From Rhodospirillales bacterium (lineage in GTDB: Bacteria > Pseudomonadota > Alphaproteobacteria > Rhodospirillales > UBA2165): 6,319 bases of DNA. The stretch is from contig JABMOP010000169.1 in assembly GCA_013204125.1 (NCBI GenBank), forward strand, positions 1-6,319. The letters run 5' to 3'. The translations under genes were made by a program, and so were the position numbers. Positions 1 through 6,319 of this stretch are shown here, in pieces; position 1 is the first letter of the stretch; every line of letters starts with the position of its first letter. The notes beneath the pieces were generated by a model that saw only the letters and a program-made list of their open reading frames with translations, was not told the origin of the DNA and did not search any database.

Positions 1-546
1 GGCGTGGTAACAGCGCGCCGAGATGGCCAGGGCCAGCCGCCAGAAGATCAGCACTTCCAATCCATTTGGATCGGTCCCGGCAAGGGACGCCAGGGCGTCG
101 AACCCCAATTCCACCGGCAGGCAGACCGTTTCGGCGCCGTTCCGCCTTAGATAATCCAAGGTCCCTTCGTTATAGACATTGACATAAGGGCCGATGGCGT
201 GGGGCCGCCCGCGCAGCAATGCGGCGGCGGAAATATCGTTCGCCTCGACCATCATATCGGCATCGTTCAACAGCGGATCGCCGCGGACGATGGTGGCCAA
301 GCCTTCGATCTCGCGGCGGTTCATGTTCAGTGCAAGCGTTGAACGGATAACCTGCTTACCGGCGCCCTTGAGGCGTTCGACCACCGCCGGTAGGTGGGGG
401 GCGAAAAAAGGTTCGCGCTTCGAGCAAACGACCTCGCCGATGCAGACCGTATCCACCTCGCCTTCGTCGGCAATGCGAAAATAAAAATCCCGCCACGCCG
501 CCGGCGCCCAATTGAATAATACCGGCCCCATGACAAGGGTTGTCAT
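1..546 (-). CDS. ubiV: UbiV, O2-independent ubiquinone biosynthesis protein (U32 family), 3' end missing
   Basis: The first 182 codons are present, open to the window edge without a stop. The protein starts MTTLVMGPVLFNWAP, which resembles the GPVLYYWP start of E. coli UbiV (YhbV). Residues 37-44 read GEVVCSKR, a hallmark of the family, with Cys41 as the expected first Fe-S ligand. The visible end reads SARCYHA, with Cys179 matching the second conserved cysteine; the last two would lie beyond position 1. From knowledge of the family, UbiV pairs with UbiU as a [4Fe-4S] heterodimer needed for ring hydroxylation of ubiquinone precursors without O2. The ATG at 546 is preceded by AGGAAGG at 5-nt spacing. 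That site overlaps the TAG stop of ubiU, so the two genes are probably co-translated. Identification is firm; only the C-terminal part is unseen. Confidence 0.93.
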   Translation of the reverse strand, partial: MTTLVMGPVLFNWAPAAWRDFYFRIADEGEVDTVCIGEVVCSKREPFFAPHLPAVVERLKGAGKQVIRSTLALNMNRREIEGLATIVRGDPLLNDADMMVEANDISAAALLRGRPHAIGPYVNVYNEGTLDYLRRNGAETVCLPVELGFDALASLAGTDPNGLEVLIFWRLALAISARCYHA

Positions 547-556
547 TGCCGCCTTC

Positions 557-1540
557 CTATTTCCAGACTTTATCATAAGCCCCAACCGTTTTGCTGCCCC
601 CTTCCGCCACGGCGGCCAGATCGTCGACGGCCAGCCGGCCGGATTCCAGTGAATCCAGCGTGCGGCGGAATGAAGATACCACCTTGGCGATATAGGCTTT
701 GCCCCTCTGCCGGCCCTCGATTTTGAAGCCGGTCACGCCCGCCGCCACTAAATCGGGAATAATCGACGCGGCGTTCAGGCTGACCGGATCTTCGAACAGA
801 TAGGAGGCTTCACCCCGGGCGACAAAGCGGCCCTTGCACAGGGTCGGGTATCCGGCCGCTTCATCGGCGGCGAAAGTGTTAATGGTGAAGCCGCCGAGCC
901 GCGATACCAGCAAGCCGTCCTTTACCTCGTAGCGGACGGCGCTCGCGGGCGAACAGGCGCCGTTGGTGTTAGGCGATTCCCCGGTCACGTAGGAAGACAG
1001 CGCGCACCGGCCTTCGGCCATGACGCACAGTCCGCCGAACACGAATACCTCGGTTTCGACGCCGATTTCCGCGTTCAACGCGGCGATCTCAGCGACGTTG
1101 AGCACCCTCGGAAGAACCACCCGTTTAATGTCGAACGCATCTTGGTAAAAACGAACGGCTTCGGGATTGGACGCGGCCGCCTGTACCGATAGATGGCGGC
1201 GCAGGTCCGGATGTTTCGAAGCCGCGTAATCGAGCAAGCCGATATCGGCCAAAATGACCGCATCGACGTCGAGCCGGGCCGCATCGTCGAGCGCCCGATG
1301 CCAAGCACCGGGATCGCCGGCCGTGGGGAAGGTGTTGACGGCAAGAAAAATTCGGCAGTCACGCCCATGGGCGTAGGCGATGCCGTCCTCCAGTTCGGCG
1401 CGGCTGAAATTGAGGCCCGGGAAATTACGTGCGTTGGTAGCGTCGCGAAATCCCAAATAGACAGCGTCGGCACCGTTGTCGACGGCCGCCCTCAAGGCAG
1501 CAGGCGTCCCCGCCGGACAAACCAGTTCCAGGCCATTCAT
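557..1540 (-). CDS. ubiU: UbiU, O2-independent ubiquinone biosynthesis protein (U32 family)
   Basis: This is a complete 327-residue protein of normal UbiU length. It begins MNGLELVCPAGTPAALRAAVDNGADAVY-type sequence, the usual start of the U32 TIM-barrel-like fold. Residues 164-182 form the U32 signature (EVFVFGGLC, then EGRCALS). Cysteines 172, 179, 196 and 235 have the same spacing as the four [4Fe-4S] ligands of E. coli UbiU (169, 176, 193, 232), shifted by three, so a cluster is expected. UbiU acts with UbiV as a soluble heterodimer supporting O2-independent hydroxylation of ubiquinone intermediates, with prephenate reported as the oxygen source in E. coli. The family is labelled 'peptidase U32', but protease activity is not expected here. 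The ATG overlaps the ubiT stop codon (ATGA), and only a weak purine-rich stretch precedes it, which suggests translational coupling. ubiV follows 10 bp after the TAG stop. Confidence 0.96.
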   Translation of the reverse strand: MNGLELVCPAGTPAALRAAVDNGADAVYLGFRDATNARNFPGLNFSRAELEDGIAYAHGRDCRIFLAVNTFPTAGDPGAWHRALDDAARLDVDAVILADIGLLDYAASKHPDLRRHLSVQAAASNPEAVRFYQDAFDIKRVVLPRVLNVAEIAALNAEIGVETEVFVFGGLCVMAEGRCALSSYVTGESPNTNGACSPASAVRYEVKDGLLVSRLGGFTINTFAADEAAGYPTLCKGRFVARGEASYLFEDPVSLNAASIIPDLVAAGVTGFKIEGRQRGKAYIAKVVSSFRRTLDSLESGRLAVDDLAAVAEGGSKTVGAYDKVWK

Positions 1541-2151
1541 CGACTTCGCCCGCCGTGGCGTTGGTCCGCGCCGTGTTGGGCGGCGTCGGGCTTAGGGAAC
1601 GAGGACGCGAGCAGCATTTCGAGGTCCTCCTGCATACGGTCGAAGGTCCAGGCGGCCAGATCGGCAAACCCGCGCAACGGCGGCGCCAGGGGGCCGATAA
1701 GCGACAAGATATCACCGACCACATCAATGTCCGAGTCATCCACCGCATTGCGCAATGCGACGACGGCCTCGGTATCTCCCTCGATGCTCAGTTCGCGCGA
1801 AAAGAAAAGCGCATCGCCATCGACCCGGCCTTCCGCAAGATCTATCAGGGTCATCAAAGGCCCACGGATGACCGACGCGGCGCGCCCATCGCCATCGCGG
1901 GCCGCCGTTAATTTCGGCCTTTCCAAATTAGCCTCGAGGATGAATACCAACGGCAGATCGGTGGGGTCGATCAGAAAAATCGTATTGTCGAGACCCGAAA
2001 GCCGTTCGAATAAACCGGGATGCCGGCGGCAAATTGCCGCCAGAGCGGCATCGAGAAAAGGCTGCAAAAGTTGGGGCGGCAAGGGACGTGCGACGATCCC
2101 GGCCAGTAAAACCGGAGAGAGCGGCGGCGGTGTACCATTCTTCGGAAACAC
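1537..2151 (-). CDS. ubiT: UbiT, SCP2-domain accessory factor for anaerobic ubiquinone biosynthesis
   Basis: This protein has 204 residues, somewhat longer than E. coli UbiT (YhbT, 174). An SCP2 sterol-carrier fold spans roughly residues 33-137. The stretch DALFFSRELSIEGDTE (residues 113-128) closely matches DTLFFQRRLVIEGDTE of E. coli UbiT and is the best diagnostic. UbiT is thought to bind hydrophobic ubiquinone precursors and to organise the anaerobic pathway, as UbiJ does in the aerobic one. The extra length lies in a proline-rich N-terminus (residues 1-30) and a polar tail after residue 185. The start is GTG at 2151, preceded by an AAAGGA ribosome-binding site with 6-nt spacing; no nearby ATG competes. 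It is first in an apparent ubiT-ubiU-ubiV operon and its TGA stop overlaps the ubiU start by 4 bp. A generic SCP2 protein is a possible alternative, but the neighbours make UbiT very likely. Confidence 0.93.
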   Translation of the reverse strand: MFPKNGTPPPLSPVLLAGIVARPLPPQLLQPFLDAALAAICRRHPGLFERLSGLDNTIFLIDPTDLPLVFILEANLERPKLTAARDGDGRAASVIRGPLMTLIDLAEGRVDGDALFFSRELSIEGDTEAVVALRNAVDDSDIDVVGDILSLIGPLAPPLRGFADLAAWTFDRMQEDLEMLLASSFPKPDAAQHGADQRHGGRSR

Positions 2152-2157
2152 TGGAAT

Positions 2158-2161
2158 TCCT
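2158..2161 (-). promoter_or_regulatory. Ribosome-binding site supporting the GTG start of ubiT
   Basis: The minus strand reads GAAAGGAATTCCAGTG. The AGGA core lies 6 nt before the GTG codon. This supports GTG at 2151 as the start, since no in-frame ATG is nearby. Confidence 0.55.
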
Positions 2162-2194
2162 TTCGCGCTGAAATGTGCCGCGATGGTCCCAAAC

Positions 2195-2230
2195 CAGTGA
2201 AATAATACAATAATTTTCGTTGAGATGGTA
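2195..2230 (-). promoter_or_regulatory. Possible promoter of the ubiTUV operon
   Basis: The leader between the upstream terminator and ubiT is markedly AT-rich compared with its surroundings. On the minus strand a TATTAT hexamer (2207 to 2202) is a reasonable -10 box and would give a start near 2195, with a leader of about 44 nt. The hexamer 17 bp upstream (TACCAT) is a poor -35, so an activator may be needed. An FNR-type regulator would make biological sense for an anaerobic pathway, but no convincing TTGAT-N4-ATCAA palindrome is present; there are only TTGA half-sites at 2220 and 2231. The call rests on base composition and one hexamer. Confidence 0.3.
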
Positions 2231-2267
2231 TTGAAAAGCGGCGCAGTGGTTTGATGGGCGCCGCTTT
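2231..2267 (-). terminator. Rho-independent terminator at the end of the RND transporter gene
   Basis: The arms AAAGCGGCGC and GCGCCGCTTT (plus-strand positions 2235-2244 and 2258-2267) form a perfect 10-bp stem with a 13-nt loop. Read on the minus strand, the descending arm ends in TTTT. The arm nearest the gene overlaps the TAA stop codon (2268-2266), so the gene ends inside the hairpin. The sequence is nearly symmetric (TTTAAT on the other side), so some termination from the plus direction is possible. It separates the efflux genes from ubiTUV. Confidence 0.8.
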
Positions 2268-5200
2268 AATTCGCCCGGCTTGCTTCGGCGTCACCCTCAG
2301 AATCACCCTGGCCGGACCGCTTTTCCGCCATGCGGACGCGCCAGGCGTGAAAATTGACACGCACCATCAACGATGCCGGCGTCACCACCAGGGTCAAGAC
2401 GGTTGCAAAGCCAAGGCCGAAGACGATCGCCGAGGCCAACTGGGTCCACCATTGAGTGGAGGGCGCGCCGATGGTGACTTCGCGAGAGACAAAATCAATA
2501 TTCATGCTCATCACCATCGGCATGAGGCCGAGAATAGTGGTCACCGTGGTCAGCAGCACCGGCCGCATACGTTGGGCGCCGGTCCGCAATATGGCTTCTA
2601 CAGGATCGGCAAAGCGCGTTTTCAAATGATCATATGTATCGATGAGCACAATATTATTGTTGACCACGATGCCGGCGAGCGCGATCACGCCAACCCCGCT
2701 CATGACGATGCCGAAAGGCTCGCCTGTGACCACAAGACCAATCAGGACGCCGATGGTCGACATGATGACCGCCGATAGGATCAGCAGCGCCGAATAGAAA
2801 CTGTTGAATTGGGTGACCAAGATGATGGCCATGATAAAGAGCGCCACGCCAAACGCTTTGGTCAGGAACGCTTTGGCTTTTTCCTGCTCTTCATTTTCGC
2901 CTTTAAATTCAACATCGACGCGCGGGTCAATTTTCGCAGCTTTAAGCCAGGCGGCGATTTCGACCAACTTATCATTGGCCAGGACGCCGGCGGCAACATC
3001 GGCTTTGATCCAACGCGCGCGCTTGCCATCGACGCGGGTGACGGTTCCGATTTTTTTATGCGCCGATCTTTTGACAAAATTACTGATTGGCACCATACCG
3101 TTACTGGTGCCGACACGGATACGGTCAAGCTCCTTGATGGATCGATAATTGGCCGGATAACGGACCCTGATTTCCACTTCTTCATCGCTTTGATCGGGGC
3201 GAAATTCATCGACCCGGATGCCCGCCGTCACCAATTGCACCACTTGGCCGATGGATTTGACATTGGCGCCGAACTTGGCGGCTTGGGCGCGATCGACGCT
3301 CAATTCCCAAGTGATGCCCGGCAAAGGCCGCGTATCTTCGATATTCAGCAGATCGGACATTGTATTGAACTTGGCGGCGGTGCGCGCAATTTCGGCGTCA
3401 AGGATTTCAGGATACCTGGATGTTAATTGCAATTGCACCGGCTTGCCGACCGGCGGGCCTTCTTCTTGTTCGCGCACATCAATATGGATGCCGACCAGAT
3501 CACTTGTGCGCGCGATGATATCGGTAAATATCTTTTTCGCCGGGCGGCGCAATTGCCAGTCGATGAATTCCAACGAGATCGTGCCGATGATATCTTCGGC
3601 TTCCTGGCTGTTTTCTTGGCGCCCGGTGCGAGTATATATGGTTTTGAATTCCGGCATATCTAAAACGCGGCTTTCCACCTGGCGCATCAGGGCGTCTTGT
3701 TCCCAAATCGACAAATTGCCGCGGGCGCGCACCTGGATCTTGGCGTTGGTCGGTTCGACCTCGGGGAAAAACTCAATACCGTTACCGTGCGTGGCATAAA
3801 ACCACTGCACGCCAATGAGAAGAGCGAAAGACGCCAGAACCACTTTGCCCGGATGTTTGAGCGCGTGTTTCAATATGCGCACATAAGTTCCAGTGAAGCC
3901 TTCCGCATCGTCGATATGCCCGCTTTCACCGGCGCCGATGGAGGCTAAGGCCTTTGCGTTATGGGGGGCCGGCTTGCCAATCAAAGCACCCAATGTCGGC
4001 ACGAAAATCAGCGCCATCAGAAGCGATGCAGAAAGAGTCAGTATCAAAGTTATCGGAAGGTATTTCATAAATTCCCCGACCACGCCCGGCCAAAATAGAA
4101 GCGGCAGGAAAGCCGCCAGCGTGGTTGCGGTAGATGCTATGATCGGCCACGCCATGCGTTTGGCCGCCGCCGAATAGGCAACCGCCTTCGGCTGACCTTC
4201 CGCCATATGCCGATCCGCATATTCGGTCACCACGATGGCGCCATCCACCAACATGCCGACCGCCAGGATGAGACTAAATAAAATGACAATATTGAGCGTC
4301 ATGCCCATCATCGAAATACCCAAAATACCGATCAGGAACGAGCCCGGAATTGCGATGCCGACAAGGCCCGCCGTGCGAACACCCAAAAACGCGACAATGA
4401 CGATCATGACCAACACAATGGCGCTGATGACGTTGTTTTGCAGATCATGAAGCACATTGCGGATATCGTCTGATTTATCCTGGGAAAAACTGACATCGAC
4501 CGTCTGGCGCAGGGTCTCCGGCCAGGTCTGTTGTTCTTTTTTGACGACGCTGCGGATATTTGCAATTGCATCGATAATATTTTCGCCGGTGCGCTTCGAT
4601 ACTTCCAGTGCGATAGCGCTTTTTCCGCCGACGCGGGCGAAGCCTTTCGGGTCTTTAAAGGTGGCGCGCACATCGGCGATGTCGCGGGCGCGCACGGTCT
4701 TGTCACCATTGACCACCACCGGCATATTCATGATGTCATCAACATTTTCAAAGACGCCGGGGACGCGCACCGAAAAACGGCCGTGGCCGGTATCTTGCGA
4801 TCCAGCGGCAACCAGCAAGTTATTGGCGTTCATCACCGCCGTTACACCGCTCGCCGAAATGCCATAGGCTTCCAACTTGACAGGATCGATAATCACTTCG
4901 ACCATCTGCTCCCGATCGCCGGCGATATCGGCTTTCAAGACCGCCGGAATGCCTTCGATGGCGTCTTGCAAATCGGTGGCCAAGGCCAAAAGCTGGCGTT
5001 CGGGAACGGCGCCGGAAAGAATAACCGTCAGCACCGGGAAGAGAGATAAATTAACCTCGGTCACCGTCGGGTCTTCGGTTTCGGCGGGGAGTTCGGGCTT
5101 GGCGCGGTCCAATTTTTCGCGCACATCATCCAACGCCTTATCCGCATTGAAGCCGGCTTCGAATTCCAAAATGACATTGGCGCCGCCTTCATAGCCGTTG

Positions 5201-5451
5201 CTTTTCATCTCCTTGACACCTTCGATGGTGCGCATTTCCTTTTCCAGCGGGCGCGACAACAGACGCTCCGCATCGAGGGGCGAAATGCCGTCCAGTTTGG
5301 CGCGGACAATGATGATTGGAATGTTGATGTCCGGATCGGATTCTTTCGGGATTTCGATGTAGGAAATCGTGCCCGATATCAATATCAGCACCAGCGCGGA
5401 AATCACCGTCCTGGAACGTCCGATGGCGGCGTCGATGATCGACAATTTCAA
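2266..5451 (-). CDS. RND-family efflux transporter, inner-membrane permease
   Basis: This complete 1061-residue protein has the RND layout: TM1 near residues 14-33, a large periplasmic loop, TM2-TM6 about 340-490, TM7 about 536-553, a second large loop, and TM8-TM12 about 866-1028. Family landmarks include IPKESDPDINIP (34-45) and FFPEVEPTNA (561-570). TM4 reads VGMLVDGAIVVTEYADR and TM10 reads GIVVNNNIVLID. Against AcrB, Asp407 is kept (Asp403), Asp408 is Gly404 and Lys940 is Asn931. Such pumps form trimers that use the proton gradient to export substrates through an adaptor and an outer-membrane channel. The preceding gene is an adaptor; no outer-membrane gene is visible. The substrate cannot be read from sequence: the family includes drug, solvent and metal exporters, but no CusA-type methionine relay was recognised. 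The start is TTG at 5451, with an in-frame TGA three codons upstream and GGAG 9 nt before it. The next GTG (codon 16) would cut into TM1. Confidence 0.93.
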   Translation of the reverse strand: MKLSIIDAAIGRSRTVISALVLILISGTISYIEIPKESDPDINIPIIIVRAKLDGISPLDAERLLSRPLEKEMRTIEGVKEMKSNGYEGGANVILEFEAGFNADKALDDVREKLDRAKPELPAETEDPTVTEVNLSLFPVLTVILSGAVPERQLLALATDLQDAIEGIPAVLKADIAGDREQMVEVIIDPVKLEAYGISASGVTAVMNANNLLVAAGSQDTGHGRFSVRVPGVFENVDDIMNMPVVVNGDKTVRARDIADVRATFKDPKGFARVGGKSAIALEVSKRTGENIIDAIANIRSVVKKEQQTWPETLRQTVDVSFSQDKSDDIRNVLHDLQNNVISAIVLVMIVIVAFLGVRTAGLVGIAIPGSFLIGILGISMMGMTLNIVILFSLILAVGMLVDGAIVVTEYADRHMAEGQPKAVAYSAAAKRMAWPIIASTATTLAAFLPLLFWPGVVGEFMKYLPITLILTLSASLLMALIFVPTLGALIGKPAPHNAKALASIGAGESGHIDDAEGFTGTYVRILKHALKHPGKVVLASFALLIGVQWFYATHGNGIEFFPEVEPTNAKIQVRARGNLSIWEQDALMRQVESRVLDMPEFKTIYTRTGRQENSQEAEDIIGTISLEFIDWQLRRPAKKIFTDIIARTSDLVGIHIDVREQEEGPPVGKPVQLQLTSRYPEILDAEIARTAAKFNTMSDLLNIEDTRPLPGITWELSVDRAQAAKFGANVKSIGQVVQLVTAGIRVDEFRPDQSDEEVEIRVRYPANYRSIKELDRIRVGTSNGMVPISNFVKRSAHKKIGTVTRVDGKRARWIKADVAAGVLANDKLVEIAAWLKAAKIDPRVDVEFKGENEEQEKAKAFLTKAFGVALFIMAIILVTQFNSFYSALLILSAVIMSTIGVLIGLVVTGEPFGIVMSGVGVIALAGIVVNNNIVLIDTYDHLKTRFADPVEAILRTGAQRMRPVLLTTVTTILGLMPMVMSMNIDFVSREVTIGAPSTQWWTQLASAIVFGLGFATVLTLVVTPASLMVRVNFHAWRVRMAEKRSGQGDSEGDAEASRAN

Positions 5452-5454
5452 GGC

Positions 5455-5540
5455 GCGTCACTCCGAGCTTCGGTCACGATGCGTCACCACGAGCTTCGGT
5501 CACGATGCGTCACCACGAGCTTCGGTCACGATGCGTCACC
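5455..5540. repeat. 26-bp tandem repeat, 3.3 copies, at the adaptor/RND junction
   Basis: Three head-to-tail 26-bp units occupy 5455-5480, 5481-5506 and 5507-5532, followed by 8 bp of a fourth (5533-5540). Units two and three are identical; unit one differs at two adjacent bases (TC for CA). On the minus strand the unit begins GTGACGCATCGTGACC. The copy furthest upstream in transcription encodes the last residues and TGA stop of the adaptor gene. A decayed copy (5448-5461, 11 of 14 bases matching) runs into the TTG start of the transporter. The absence of spacers excludes a CRISPR array. It probably arose by tandem duplication of the adaptor gene's end through replication slippage. Unit one also contains a small CCGA-GCT-TCGG hairpin. 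Confidence 0.95.
5461..5464 (-). promoter_or_regulatory. Ribosome-binding site deciding the TTG start of the RND gene
   Basis: The minus strand reads CTCGGAGTGACGCGCCTTGAAATTG. GGAG lies 9 nt before the TTG at 5451 and 15 nt before a second in-frame TTG at 5445, which favours the first. This GGAG exists only in the repeat copy nearest the transporter. The other copies read CGTGG at the same place. Confidence 0.5.
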
Positions 5541-6319
5541 TTTGGCATTGGTAAGGACCGGTCCCGGTTCCGGCACCGGGTCAACTTTTTCGCCTGATTT
5601 TACGAATTCCTGGCCGATGGTGATCAGGGTCACGCGCTTCGCAAGCCCGGTGATCCAAGCGCCCGATGCGTCTTCATCGACAATGTTTATGGCGTAAAAT
5701 GCGACGACGCCGTCCGCACCGACCGTTTTCACACCGACCATACCGGCATCGGCGAGGGTCAACACGGCTGGGCTTATCTTGTGGGCGCTGACGGGTGCAA
5801 GTTCGATTCGGATTTCCGCCGTCATGCCGGCGATAATCCGCCGGTCTGTATTGTCGGCGACGATCTCGACGCGGTAAGTGCGTGTTGCTTCGTCGGCTTC
5901 GGACGCGACAAAACGCACCTTGCCGCGAACGGTGCTGCCGTTGACCAACAGCGCCTTGGCGGTGGCGCCTTTTTGCACTTTGTTCACATCCAATTCGGAT
6001 ACATGGCCGACAATATAGATCGGTGTCAGATCGACGATCGTCGCCACCGCGCCGCCAACCGGCACAACATCACCGATTTCGACCGCACGGCGATCCAGCA
6101 CACCGTCAAAGGGCGCGTCGATGCGCACCCTTCGAATATCCAGCTCGATCCTGGCAACTGCGCTTGTGGCCGATTGCAAGACCGCTTCGGCTTCGGCGAG
6201 TTTAACTTTGGAGCGGAAATTACGCGCCGAAAGTTCGCGCGCCACGTCAAATTCGATTTTGCGCTGGCGAAGAATTGCTTTGGCTTCGGCCAGATTTTCC
6301 TGGCGCACATCCATGGCAA
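5526..6319 (-). CDS. RND efflux membrane-fusion (periplasmic adaptor) protein, 5' end missing
   Basis: The frame is open to the window edge, so the true start, signal peptide or lipobox and first lipoyl half lie outside. About 263 residues are visible. Counting from the Met codon at 6314, residues 1-60 are a charged, alanine-rich helix, the descending arm of the alpha-hairpin. Residues 62-96 (VRIDAPFDGVLDRRAVEIGDVV) are the second lipoyl half. Residues 97-172 form the beta-barrel, with ATRTYRVEI and GMTAEIRIEL typical of this family. The remainder is the membrane-proximal domain, ending in a proline-rich tail (PVPEPGP). Such adaptors sit in the periplasm, anchored to the inner membrane, and join an RND pump to an outer-membrane channel. 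The permease gene follows after 74 bp. The last residues (GDAS) and the TGA stop lie in the 26-bp repeat. The Met at 6314 lies within the hairpin and is not the start. Confidence 0.92.
   Translation of the reverse strand, partial: AMDVRQENLAEAKAILRQRKIEFDVARELSARNFRSKVKLAEAEAVLQSATSAVARIELDIRRVRIDAPFDGVLDRRAVEIGDVVPVGGAVATIVDLTPIYIVGHVSELDVNKVQKGATAKALLVNGSTVRGKVRFVASEADEATRTYRVEIVADNTDRRIIAGMTAEIRIELAPVSAHKISPAVLTLADAGMVGVKTVGADGVVAFYAINIVDEDASGAWITGLAKRVTLITIGQEFVKSGEKVDPVPEPGPVLTNAKGDAS

Noticed and set aside
557..1540. Collagenase-like U32 protease function for this gene
   Set aside because: The four cysteines at UbiU spacing and the adjacent ubiT and ubiV identify it as UbiU, which is not known to act as a protease.
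1193..2200. 335-codon plus-strand open frame antisense to ubiT and ubiU
   Set aside because: It has no recognisable domain, and its Ser/Arg/Ala-rich composition is typical of a shadow frame in GC-rich DNA. It lies opposite two well-identified genes.
2220..2234. FNR box upstream of ubiT
   Set aside because: The two TTGA half-sites are in direct rather than inverted orientation, and their spacing does not fit TTGAT-N4-ATCAA.
4531..5049. 172-codon plus-strand open frame inside the RND gene
   Set aside because: It is rich in His, Asp and Arg with no family resemblance. The opposite strand carries clear RND periplasmic-domain sequence, so this is a shadow frame.
5455..5540. CRISPR array
   Set aside because: The units are directly adjacent with no unique spacers, and no cas genes are present.
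5369..5697. Two short plus-strand frames repeating the peptide CVTTSFGHDA
   Set aside because: The peptide repetition comes from the 26-bp DNA repeat read on the opposite strand. No ribosome-binding site or known protein is evident.

Overview
The window looks like a chromosomal segment of an alphaproteobacterium, possibly of the Rhodospirillales type. This is inferred from the moderately high GC content, the ubiT-ubiU-ubiV gene order and the style of the proteins, and the genus cannot be named. All real genes lie on the minus strand and are described here in the direction of transcription, from high to low coordinates.

Efflux module (6319 to 2266). The window opens inside a periplasmic membrane-fusion (adaptor) protein gene that lacks its 5' end. 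A 74-bp gap follows, largely made of a 26-bp tandem repeat, and then a complete 1061-residue RND inner-membrane transporter. The repeat begins in the last codons of the adaptor gene, and a decayed copy runs into the transporter start codon, which appears to be TTG. The transporter has the usual 12-helix, two-periplasmic-loop layout, but only one of the three classical AcrB proton-relay residues is present. A hairpin with a T-run overlaps the transporter stop codon and probably ends this transcript.

Ubiquinone module (2230 to 1). After a short AT-rich leader with a possible promoter come three tightly packed genes: ubiT (SCP2-type lipid-binding accessory factor), ubiU and ubiV (U32 family, Fe-S proteins). 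In characterised proteobacteria these three proteins allow ubiquinone to be made without O2, with UbiU-UbiV supporting O2-independent ring hydroxylation. ubiT overlaps ubiU by 4 bp (ATGA), and ubiU is 10 bp from ubiV, whose ribosome-binding site overlaps the ubiU stop codon. All four Fe-S cysteines of UbiU are visible. Two cysteines of UbiV are visible before the window ends inside that gene.

The two modules seem to be separate transcription units with no evident functional link. No mobile elements, RNA genes or CRISPR arrays were seen, and I found no evidence of a new multi-gene system. The points most worth a second look are the tandem repeat at the adaptor/transporter junction and the altered proton-relay residues.
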